Program-made: the position numbers and the translations under genes | Origin: Proteobacteria bacterium UBA7821 | GTDB lineage: Bacteria > Pseudomonadota > Gammaproteobacteria > Comchoanobacterales > Comchoanobacteraceae | Length of the DNA stretch: 8,031 bases | Reading direction: 5' to 3' | Assembly: GCA_002480165.1 (NCBI GenBank) | Contig: DLBP01000007.1 | Span: 1 to 8,031 of the forward strand | The notes under the pieces: model-generated | Seen by the model: only the letters and a program-made list of their open reading frames with translations | Told to the model about the DNA's origin: nothing | The model's database searches: none | Shown: positions 1 through 7,687 of the stretch, one piece after another | Numbering within the stretch: the stretch's first letter is position 1 | How the letters are laid out: each line of letters begins with the position of its first letter

Positions 1-359
1 AACAATTCACACGCCTGCCGATGGAGATCTTCACAAACTAACCGCTGAGTGTCATTAGCATAGAAAATAGCCGTCATGTAGGACTGCCCACGATCAAGGA
101 ACTGACCATCTGACTGCGTTGGGTCAATCTGACTCCAAAAAGCAATGACCAAGTCGCGGTAGGAACAGATGGCCGGATCAAATACAACTTGAACGCACTC
201 TAAATGGCCAGTATTACCGGCACACACCATCTCATAATTGGGATCAGCTAACTGCCCACCAGAATAACCAGACCGAACAGAAACAACACCAGGAAAACCA
301 CTAAAGAACGCTTCTAAGCACCAGAAACAACCGCCCGCAAAAACTGCTTGATCCGTCAC
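1..359 (-). CDS. msrA: Peptide-methionine (S)-S-oxide reductase MsrA, 3' end beyond window
   Basis: MsrA reduces the S epimer of methionine sulfoxide in proteins and free methionine, using thioredoxin as the usual electron donor; it acts in the cytoplasm. About 119 codons are visible. The family active site GCFWC lies at residues 10-14, with the nucleophilic Cys at 11 and a second Cys at 14. Further family motifs follow: SGYSGG, a P-N-Y-E-M-V segment, NTGHLE, and FWSQIDPTQ followed by QFLDRGQSY. The usual HDPT is IDPT here, a mild deviation. The start is GTG at 359, whose first G is also the last base of the rpiA stop (TAGTG), so translation is probably coupled to rpiA. No separate promoter was seen. 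The C-terminal part, which holds any resolving cysteine, is outside the window. Family assignment is secure; completeness cannot be judged. Confidence 0.95.
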   Translation of the reverse strand, partial: MTDQAVFAGGCFWCLEAFFSGFPGVVSVRSGYSGGQLADPNYEMVCAGNTGHLECVQVVFDPAICSYRDLVIAFWSQIDPTQSDGQFLDRGQSYMTAIFYANDTQRLVCEDLHRQACEL

Positions 360-1030
360 TATACCGATCCTCTATTCAGCAGCTCTACTCCTTTGGCACC
401 CGACAAAATCACAACATTAGGGCCATCACTAGCAAATAGACCATGCCCTATCACACCGGCGATTCGATCTAGTTGTGACTCAACAGAGACCGGTTCCCTC
501 AATGGTAAATGATATGCATCAACAATCTCTGCGTTCTGCTCTGTTATGACACCATGACGCAATGCAGGCGCGCCACCCATAGCCACCAGCCGACGTGATA
601 CGTAAGAACGTGCCTGCGTCAATACCTCAACTGGTATGGGGCATTGGCCACCCAAGACAGACACAAACTTAGTCTGGTCAATCATGCAGATAAAACTCGC
701 CGATTGAGCGCGCACAATACGCTCTTGCGTCATCGCTGCCCCACGACCTTTAATACAGAAAAAATGATTATCCACTTCATCAGCACCATCAAAGTATTGA
801 TCTAGATTCCCTGTCTGGTTAGCTGACAATACCGGTATACCGTGATGAATCAATCGATCTCTTGACATGATAGAAGCTGGCACCACCCCCTGTATATCCT
901 GTTTGTATGCTTTGAGTGCATCAATAAAATAATTCACTGTTGACCCTGAGCCAACGCCAAAAGGCTGGCGCCAGTCAACTAACTCGATTGCCGACCTAGC
1001 TGCCAACTGTTTTTGTGACTCTTGATCCAT
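359..1030 (-). CDS. rpiA: Ribose-5-phosphate isomerase A
   Basis: RpiA interconverts ribose 5-phosphate and ribulose 5-phosphate in the non-oxidative pentose phosphate pathway, in the cytoplasm. The 223 residues are close to the 219 of E. coli RpiA. Visible motifs are the phosphate-binding GVGSGSTV (residues 25-32), DGADEVD (81-87) and KGRGAAMTQERI (94-105). The residues known as catalytic in E. coli, Asp81, Asp84, Lys94 and Glu103, fall at the same numbers here. The C-terminal GHGLFASDGPNVVILS segment also fits the family. The ATG start lies 6 bases after the trxB stop. Its likely ribosome site (GGGAG, or a nearer AGAG) overlaps the end of trxB, so the gene should be cotranscribed and translationally linked with trxB. 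Its stop overlaps the msrA start by one base. No truncation or missing active-site residue is seen. Confidence 0.97.
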   Translation of the reverse strand: MDQESQKQLAARSAIELVDWRQPFGVGSGSTVNYFIDALKAYKQDIQGVVPASIMSRDRLIHHGIPVLSANQTGNLDQYFDGADEVDNHFFCIKGRGAAMTQERIVRAQSASFICMIDQTKFVSVLGGQCPIPVEVLTQARSYVSRRLVAMGGAPALRHGVITEQNAEIVDAYHLPLREPVSVESQLDRIAGVIGHGLFASDGPNVVILSGAKGVELLNRGSV

Positions 1031-1036
1031 TTGACT

Positions 1037-3423
<2,387 letters not shown>

Positions 3424-3429
3424 CACCAT

Positions 3430-3434
3430 CTCCT
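3430..3434 (-). promoter_or_regulatory. Ribosome-binding site that decides the mnmE start
   Basis: AGGAG on the minus strand directly abuts the first ATG (3429-3427), leaving no spacer. It stands 6 bases from the second in-frame ATG (3423-3421), a normal distance. This favours the 448-residue protein beginning M-A-L-H-D-T-I, which also matches the short family N-terminus before DTIVA. Confidence 0.7.
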
Positions 3435-3443
3435 AGTCATGCG

Positions 3444-4160
3444 TTAAGCCGTGCTACCGCCATCTATTGGTATTAATGCCCCATTGATGTACGAAGCCTT
3501 TTCACTGGCTAAAAACTCAACCATATCAGCCACCTCTTTAACGGTTGCATAACGCTGCATGGGCAGCTCTTCAGCACACTTGGCTAAATAGTCTGCCTGG
3601 AACTCTAGAGGGTACTTTTTAACCAGAGTATCTATCGCCTGGGTTAGCATATTGGTATCTGTACTACCCGGGCAAACACAATTAACTGTAATGCCATATT
3701 GGGCATAGTCAATCGCTGAACTTTTCGATAATTGCAACAATGCCGCTTTGCTACTCGCATAGGCTGCACCATAACGCTTTGCTGCCACTGCTTGATCACT
3801 GGCAATATTGATGACTCGACCAAAACCTGCCGCTCTCATCCATGGTAAAATTGACTGCATCGTCAAAAAAGCAGCTTTGACATTGATAGTCATCAACTCG
3901 TCCAATTGATCCAGTGTGGTTTGCTCGATATTACCAATATGATTGACACCAGCATTATTGACTAAAACATCGACACGACCGGTCTTTTCATAAATCTCTC
4001 GAAGCCATACGGGGATTTGGTCTAGACGCCTCAGGTCATGCTCAGGCTCCGACAAGCCATAAACGGTGGCCCCTAAATCAGTAAAACACTGGCTAATAGC
4101 TTGCCCAATACCAGAACGATGGCCGGTAACCACCACAATAGTTTTTTTAAGCCCCTGCAA
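3444..4160 (-). CDS. Short-chain dehydrogenase/reductase (classical SDR), substrate unknown
   Basis: This is a cytoplasmic NAD(P)-dependent oxidoreductase of the classical SDR family, 238 residues from the chosen start. The Rossmann cofactor motif TGHRSGIG is at residues 12-19 and the structural NNAG at 68-71. The catalytic tetrad can be placed as Asn93 (in MTINVKAAF), Ser121 (INIAS), Tyr134 and Lys138 (YASSK). A CPGSTDTNML segment and a terminal DGGSTA follow, both typical. The start is TTG at 4160, 5 bases after a strong GGAGGT. The upstream ATG at 4244 would add 28 unrelated residues and run into the divergent transporter gene. The substrate cannot be read from the sequence: FabG-like, EntA-like or sugar/steroid dehydrogenase roles are all possible. 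It is the first gene of the minus-strand run, 20 bases before mnmE, and divergent from the MFS gene. Confidence 0.9.
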   Translation of the reverse strand: MQGLKKTIVVVTGHRSGIGQAISQCFTDLGATVYGLSEPEHDLRRLDQIPVWLREIYEKTGRVDVLVNNAGVNHIGNIEQTTLDQLDELMTINVKAAFLTMQSILPWMRAAGFGRVINIASDQAVAAKRYGAAYASSKAALLQLSKSSAIDYAQYGITVNCVCPGSTDTNMLTQAIDTLVKKYPLEFQADYLAKCAEELPMQRYATVKEVADMVEFLASEKASYINGALIPIDGGSTA

Positions 4161-4162
4161 TC

Positions 4163-4191
4163 TTGACCTCCGTTTAAAAACAACGCATAAT
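4163..4191 (+). promoter_or_regulatory. Sigma70-type promoter for the MFS gene
   Basis: TTGACC (4163-4168) and CATAAT (4186-4191) are separated by exactly 17 bases, each matching five of six consensus positions. Transcription would start near 4198, leaving a leader of about 20 bases before the GTG at 4220. It lies in the 59-base gap between two divergent genes. Prediction is by consensus only. Confidence 0.6.
4166..4171 (-). promoter_or_regulatory. Strong Shine-Dalgarno fixing a TTG start for the SDR gene
   Basis: GGAGGT on the minus strand lies 5 bases before TTG at 4160. It is the best ribosome site near this gene and sits directly before the family N-terminus. The same bases overlap the -35 hexamer (TTGACC, 4163-4168) of the rightward promoter on the other strand. 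Confidence 0.75.
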
Positions 4192-4196
4192 AGACG

Positions 4197-4224
4197 ATTA
4201 TTCAGCCACGCGAGCACTTGTGAA
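4197..4224 (-). promoter_or_regulatory. Candidate leftward promoter for the SDR-mnmE-trxB-rpiA-msrA run
   Basis: On the minus strand TTCACA (4224-4219) and AATAAT (4202-4197) are 16 bases apart. Transcription would begin near 4190, just before the SDR ribosome site. The -35 overlaps the GTG start of the divergent transporter, so the two promoters interleave and could interfere. Matches to consensus are only moderate, and a nearby TATTAT is an alternative -10. Confidence 0.35.
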
Positions 4225-5377
4225 CGATGTAAAAAATTACGCATTACCTTACGCAGCGTTTACCGTTCTAGCCATATGCTCTATTGACTTTCTAACGCCA
4301 ACATTACCACAGGTTGCTAGCGTTTTTCAATTGAATTCAAAGCAGACTCAATTCTCGATAGCAATGTTCTTTAGTTGTTATGCTTTATCTGCCATACCAT
4401 TTGGTTACTACTCTGAGAAAATAGGACGCTTTGAGTGCCTGAAAATCGCGGTCATTATGAGCTTTTTAGGGCATTTATTGTGTGCCATCGCAATGACTTA
4501 TTCACAATTCGTCCTAGCTAGGTGTCTAGCAGGGACTGGCGCTGGTGGTCTCATTCTGATGGTCAGATGTATCCAGGCGGATCGTTTTTTTTTCAAACCG
4601 TCTCTTTACCGCGATGTTACTGTATGGATTACCATCTGGACCGGTGCTTTTTCTGATGTTAGTAAAACACTCTCTTTTCAATTAGTCACACTCTTACCAT
4701 GGCGTTACATGTATCTAGGGCTTTGCTGCCTCAGTATCTTTGCTTATTTTATCATCAAACAGCAACAAACAATGTCGGGAAAGTTTTTAGATACTGTACC
4801 AACTCAAAACTATTATCAAACATTTATTGCATCGCTTTCTTCTCCCATCATTTGGCTTTCTATATTCTGCTATGCTTTAGCCAATGGCAGTATTAGTCTT
4901 ATCCTCGCTGAAATAATAATGGATAACCACACGCTAGACATTTTGTTCCCACTGGTTGCCATCTTTTTTATTGCCGGTCGGTCTATCAATATCATTATTA
5001 GTCGCTATCTAAAACCCATTCAAATCATATCTTATGCCATTCTTATCTCCTCTTGCTGTCTGACGACAGAACTCTTCTATCAAGAGACCATTCCACCTTT
5101 CACATGGCTCATACCCTACTCCATGACACTTGGCTGTTTGTTACCAAATGCCATTATTTTTAGTGCCGGATCACTGGGTGGCCATGGGTTTTCTGTTATT
5201 TATTCAGCATTTTCACTTGGCTCAATTAGTGTTATTGCAGCCATGTTTTATCTAAATATATTATTCAATCAGGCCGGTATATATGGTTTGTGTGAATGCT
5301 TATTATTGTTATGCTTCGTCATTAGTATATTAATACTTTATATACAGTTTTACCATAAGTCAGTTACGACCAGGTGA
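4220..5377 (+). CDS. MFS transporter, Bcr/CflA-like
   Basis: A polytopic inner-membrane protein of 385 residues, the usual length of 12-helix DHA1-type proton antiporters of the Bcr/CflA group. TM1 contains Asp23 followed by FLTPTLPQVASVF, matching the D-x-Y-L-P-A-L-P pattern of Bcr. A motif-A-like loop GYYSEKIGR (62-70) lies between TM2 and TM3. TM4 has RCLAGTGAGG (101-110), comparable to the R-F-L-Q-G-x-G-A segment of that group, and LLPWRYMYL (158-166) resembles the conserved W-R after TM5. The start is GTG at 4220 with no clear Shine-Dalgarno; the short leader from the predicted promoter fits it. Family relatives export drugs, sulfonamides, peptides or siderophores, but the substrate here is unknown. 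The yhhQ-like gene follows after 48 bases and may be cotranscribed. Motif A is poorly conserved, so the specific subfamily is less certain than MFS membership. Confidence 0.85.
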   Translation: MNDVKNYALPYAAFTVLAICSIDFLTPTLPQVASVFQLNSKQTQFSIAMFFSCYALSAIPFGYYSEKIGRFECLKIAVIMSFLGHLLCAIAMTYSQFVLARCLAGTGAGGLILMVRCIQADRFFFKPSLYRDVTVWITIWTGAFSDVSKTLSFQLVTLLPWRYMYLGLCCLSIFAYFIIKQQQTMSGKFLDTVPTQNYYQTFIASLSSPIIWLSIFCYALANGSISLILAEIIMDNHTLDILFPLVAIFFIAGRSINIIISRYLKPIQIISYAILISSCCLTTELFYQETIPPFTWLIPYSMTLGCLLPNAIIFSAGSLGGHGFSVIYSAFSLGSISVIAAMFYLNILFNQAGIYGLCECLLLLCFVISILILYIQFYHKSVTTR

Positions 5378-5425
5378 TATTTCCCTGTCTGTACTTTTCT
5401 GGTTGGTTGATGTAAAATAACCCAT

Positions 5426-6034
5426 ATGAAACGATATTTACTGATTCAAAACCTAGCCATCGCACACGTCTCTCTTATCGTTGTGTGCAATCATTTGGTT
5501 CAATATTCTTTTGTGGTCAGCGGTGTTTTATTAAGCTATGGCATGTTCGCATACCCGCTAATCATTGTATTAACCGATTTAACCACTCGCCTGATGGGCT
5601 CTCAATCGGCTAGAGAAGTCATCTATCTAGCCTGGATACCCGCCTGGGCTATCTCCATGTACATGTCACAACCCAGAATTGCATGTGCATCTATGGCTGC
5701 CTACAGTTTAAGTCAGTTATTGGATATTGCAATTTTCTCCCGTGTTAGAGAATATTGTACGCTCAACCTCCAAGAGAGAATAGGCCTCTGGATATTACCA
5801 CCTTTTATTAGCGCAGTTTTTTCACAGGCAATTGACACCTATTTCTTCTATGCCACCGCTTTCTATGCTTCCACCGATGATTTCATGGCAACAAACTGGC
5901 TTGCCATAGCCACCTCAGATTATCTATTCAAGTGCATCATTACAGTCTTATTTCTTTTACCAGTGTATGGGCTTGCACTTCGCTATTTGTTGGGACATCT
6001 GCGATTAAGACAAGTCAATCACTCGGTCAGTTAA
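5426..6034 (+). CDS. yhhQ: Queuosine precursor transporter, YhhQ/VUT (DUF165) family
   Basis: An integral membrane protein of 202 residues with about six hydrophobic segments. E. coli YhhQ (about 221 residues) imports queuosine precursors such as preQ0 and preQ1, which are then used to modify the wobble guanosine of tRNAs with GUN anticodons. Family hallmarks visible here are YPLIIVLTDLTTRLMG (43-58), ASMAAYSLSQLLDIAIFSRVR (88-108, with the Y-x-x-x-Q-x-x-D pattern) and FISAVFSQAIDTYFFYATAF (127-146, the S-x-x-D-T-x-x-F pattern). The last membrane segment spans about 168-188, followed by a short basic tail. The ATG at 5426 lacks a good Shine-Dalgarno. A TAAAAT (5413-5418) just upstream could be a -10 giving a nearly leaderless message, but no good -35 accompanies it. 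It follows the MFS gene by 48 bases. The family call is firm; the exact precursor transported is inferred from homologues. Confidence 0.88.
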   Translation: MKRYLLIQNLAIAHVSLIVVCNHLVQYSFVVSGVLLSYGMFAYPLIIVLTDLTTRLMGSQSAREVIYLAWIPAWAISMYMSQPRIACASMAAYSLSQLLDIAIFSRVREYCTLNLQERIGLWILPPFISAVFSQAIDTYFFYATAFYASTDDFMATNWLAIATSDYLFKCIITVLFLLPVYGLALRYLLGHLRLRQVNHSVS

Positions 6035-6059
6035 CTTCGTAACAATTACTGATAAATAG

Positions 6060-6089
6060 TTGAAATTATTCAAAAATAGTCTATATATA
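6060..6089 (+). promoter_or_regulatory. Candidate promoter for the 205-residue membrane protein gene
   Basis: TTGAAA (6060-6065) is followed by an alternating TATATATATA stretch (6082-6091) that offers TATATA at a spacing of 16 (6082-6087) or 18 (6084-6089). The start of transcription would fall shortly before the AAGGTG ribosome site at 6097-6102. The surrounding DNA is very AT-rich, which raises the chance of false matches. Confidence 0.45.
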
Positions 6090-6109
6090 TAAATAAAAGG
6101 TGAATCAAT

Positions 6110-6727
6110 ATGAAATCAAGACGACAGCGACTTATAACTAATCTATCTGACATTATTGGCATCTCCTCCCTGGTAGTGGCCATTATTTCATCCATCGGGT
6201 TAATCACATCCACACTAACCGGTATTGCTGGTATGAACTTTTTCTACTTCATGGCTGGATCTGTTGTAACAACCATGGCTTGTGATGCCATACAGCGAAA
6301 GACAACCAAGGGGAAATTGGCATCTTTTATTCATCGTCCACAAAGCAGTCATGAATACACACCAATCAAACAACCTAAATCGCATCCCAAAGCAAGAAGC
6401 CAGCAAGAACTTGAAACAAATAGACAGGAATTACTCAAGATTCTAATAGACTTATATTCAACACCTGACTTGACAACGCAGGGCCATCTATCAAGACACA
6501 TCAAACGGTATTATTTAACTATTTTCCCAACCCATGATACAGACCTAGGGCAAAGCATGATAGCATGGCTTATGGAGAAACACATCGATGAAAAGCATCC
6601 GACACAAGGTGGTAATAAAATAATAGAACTACTCAATGAAAAACAGATCGACGATCCGATTGTCATTGGACTAATTGAAAAAATTGATAATAAAATGGTT
6701 AAGACCAACCAACCCAAACCAATGTAA
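6110..6727 (+). CDS. Unrecognised protein with two N-terminal membrane segments
   Basis: I do not recognise this 205-residue protein. A short basic N-terminus (MKSRRQR) is followed by two hydrophobic segments at about 14-37 and 39-58, which suggests a hairpin in the inner membrane with the rest in the cytoplasm. Residues 61-100 are basic and polar (Lys, Gln, Ser, Pro, His), a likely linker. Residues about 100-195 look helical and mixed in charge, with segments such as QELLKILIDLY, IAWLMEKHIDEKH and IIELLNEKQI. No catalytic motif, metal site or nucleotide-binding loop is apparent. AGGTG at 6098-6102 lies 7 bases before the ATG, and a promoter-like sequence precedes it, so it is probably a real, independently transcribed gene. 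The 177-bp repeat array begins soon after its stop, and the gene on the far side is convergent. A lineage-restricted membrane-anchored protein is the most that can be said. Confidence 0.65.
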   Translation: MKSRRQRLITNLSDIIGISSLVVAIISSIGLITSTLTGIAGMNFFYFMAGSVVTTMACDAIQRKTTKGKLASFIHRPQSSHEYTPIKQPKSHPKARSQQELETNRQELLKILIDLYSTPDLTTQGHLSRHIKRYYLTIFPTHDTDLGQSMIAWLMEKHIDEKHPTQGGNKIIELLNEKQIDDPIVIGLIEKIDNKMVKTNQPKPM

Positions 6728-6754
6728 TCAGACCAGCCGCTGTTTTACAACAAG

Positions 6755-6802
6755 GCTAATAGATTAAGTGAACATTAAAATTATTATCCATCAAACTCAA
6801 TA
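6755..6802. repeat. Diverged remnant of the repeat unit 3' portion (copy 0)
   Basis: Starting at GCTAAT this 48-bp stretch aligns, with small gaps, to the last 51 bp of copy 1 (6929-6979): shared GCTAA, TTAAG, ACATTAA and CC-ATCAAA blocks, ending just before CTGTTC. It can also form a stem-loop of the same layout: TAATA (6757-6761) with TATTA (6782-6786), then TTAA with TTAA around a 7-base loop. The identity is low and the sequence is AT-rich, so the relation is probable, not certain. Confidence 0.5.
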
Positions 6803-6979
6803 CTGTTCATGCTCACATCATTTCAATCGAATAACCTATTAATAAGAATAACGATGACACCCCAGAATTACAACCATTCACTTTGGGTAAGCCAAACAAC
6901 CCCGGTTTACCTAAAGTGAATAAAATATGCTAACACAACCTTAAGCTTACATTAAGTGTGTGGCCAATCAAAATCAAAG
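6803..6979. repeat. Repeat unit copy 1 (full, 177 bp)
   Basis: This is a full unit. Hairpin A core is at 6878-6919: arms TCACTTTGGGTAAGCC and GGTTTACCTAAAGTGA around a 10-base loop, 16 pairs of which two are G-T wobbles. In this copy two more A-T pairs extend it to 6876-6921. Hairpin B is at 6933-6961: ACACA/TGTGT, then CTTAA/TTAAG, with a 2-base bulge and a 7-base loop. Confidence 0.9.
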
Positions 6980-7156
6980 CTGTTCATGCTCACATCATTT
7001 CAATCGAATAACCTATTAATAAGAATAACGATGACACCCCAGAATTACAACCAGTCACTTTGGGTAAGCCAAACAACCCCGGTTTACCTAAAGTGAATAC
7101 AATAAGCTAATACAACCTTAAGCTTACATTAAGTGTATGGCCGATCAAAATCAAAG
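6980..7156. repeat. Repeat unit copy 2 (full, 177 bp)
   Basis: This is a full unit. Hairpin A core (7055-7096) is identical to that of copy 1, but a T-to-G change just outside the left arm breaks its extension. Hairpin B (7110-7138) has ATACA paired with TGTAT in place of ACACA with TGTGT, a compensated double change relative to copy 1. Confidence 0.9.
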
Positions 7157-7275
7157 CTGTTCATGCTCACATCATTTCAATCGAATAACCTATTAATAAG
7201 AATAACGATGACATCCCAGAATAACAACCAGTCACTTTGGGTAAGCCAAACAACCCCGGTTTACCTAAAGTGAAT
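7157..7275. repeat. Repeat unit copy 3 (truncated after 119 bp)
   Basis: It matches copy 2 except at two positions (7213-7230 region, C-to-T and T-to-A) and stops matching right after hairpin A (7232-7273). The following 17 bases show only a weak gapped likeness to the next part of the unit (GC-TAACACA), so hairpin B has been lost or has decayed in this copy. Confidence 0.9.
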
Positions 7276-7287
7276 TGCATAACACAT

Positions 7288-7569
7288 CTACTTCGAATCG
7301 GTTAACTGCTGACTGAAACGGTTGGTCATCTCATCAGGATGATTGACGACTTTAGAAAACATATAGGTTCCGCCAATGAAGATATCATAAGTCAGTAGTG
7401 TGTATGATGGAATACCTGTACGTGATTCAAGCCGCTCCATGACATAATCTGAAGCGCATACCAAGGTTATGACTGCTATCGCATAACTCAAAATATTTAG
7501 ATGTGAATAAGGGTTGCTGTCCTGTGATATTATGTGACAAAGGGGTATTAACGTGAGTGAATAAATCAT
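7288..7569 (-). CDS. Small putative membrane protein, unrecognised
   Basis: I do not recognise this 93-residue product. It has a hydrophobic start (MIYSLTLIPLCHII), a clear membrane segment at about 25-44 (ILSYAIAVITLVCAS), a charged loop (MERLESRTG, about 44-52) and a second moderately hydrophobic segment with a Gly pair (YDIFIGGTYMF, about 61-71), then a polar tail. Two or three membrane passes are plausible. The ATG at 7569 has only a weak GGA upstream; an extended -10-like TGATAAAAT lies about 25 bases before it. It is convergent with the 205-residue membrane protein gene, and its stop lies 12 bases from the end of the third repeat unit. Short length, weak ribosome site and no known motif leave open that it is not expressed or is a remnant. 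Confidence 0.5.
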   Translation of the reverse strand: MIYSLTLIPLCHIISQDSNPYSHLNILSYAIAVITLVCASDYVMERLESRTGIPSYTLLTYDIFIGGTYMFSKVVNHPDEMTNRFSQQLTDSK

Positions 7570-7579
7570 GTGTATCCAA

Positions 7580-7598
7580 ATAAAATATCATTTTATCA
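7580..7598 (-). promoter_or_regulatory. Palindrome overlapping a -10-like element before the 93-residue gene
   Basis: ATAAAAT (7580-7586), a 3-base centre and ATTTTAT (7590-7596) form a perfect 7-bp inverted repeat. On the minus strand it contains TAAAAT (7595-7590) preceded by TG-A, an extended -10 pattern, with the predicted start near 7583. No -35 is recognisable. The same inverted repeat followed by eight T (7602-7609) could act as a weak plus-strand terminator, but its stem is all A-T. Either role is tentative. Confidence 0.3.
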
Positions 7599-7687
7599 GA
7601 ATTTTTTTTGTGATGGTATGACTATCTATAACTATCATATGCGACTAAAACATACCCGATCAGAGAACAATGACCACCGAAATACCT

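Larger units (their letters stand above)
6755..7275. repeat. Direct-repeat array, 177-bp period, filling a 560-base gene-free gap
   Basis: Between the stops of two convergent genes (6728-7287) I see no convincing gene, only this array. CTGTTCATGCTCACATC recurs at 6803, 6980 and 7157, giving a period of exactly 177 bp twice. By eye, copies 1 and 2 differ at 6 of 177 positions, and copies 2 and 3 at 2 of the 119 shared positions. Each full unit carries two potential stem-loops. Copy-like sequence continues weakly on both flanks: a remnant at 6755-6802, and possibly up to about 7292, which would reach the stop of the minus-strand gene. No inverted ends, target duplication or transposase were found. 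The short period and high identity suggest recent tandem duplication of one structured element. The function is unknown. Confidence 0.95.

Noticed and set aside
736..752. RpiA has KGRG where E. coli has KGGG
   Set aside because: The catalytic Lys94 and Glu103 are in place, and from memory the third position of this loop varies among RpiA proteins, so I do not treat it as a defect.
5371..5400. Terminator after the MFS gene (CAGG...CCTG followed by a few T)
   Set aside because: The stem is 4 bp and the T-tract is short and delayed, which is too weak to support a Rho-independent terminator.
5378..5425. Possible preQ1 riboswitch before the yhhQ-like gene (GGTT...AACC with an A-rich stretch)
   Set aside because: Only a 4-bp stem can be formed, and the C-containing loop and pseudoknot partner of the known preQ1 classes are absent. 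The space is also very short.
6755..7275. CRISPR array or replication iterons
   Set aside because: Units are 177 bp and contiguous with no unique spacers and no cas genes, so CRISPR is excluded. Iterons are normally about 20 bp and next to a rep gene, which is not present.
6110..7569. Homology between the 205-residue and 93-residue membrane proteins
   Set aside because: Both have a hydrophobic segment followed by Cys, Asp and charged residues, but the match is a few residues only and could be chance.
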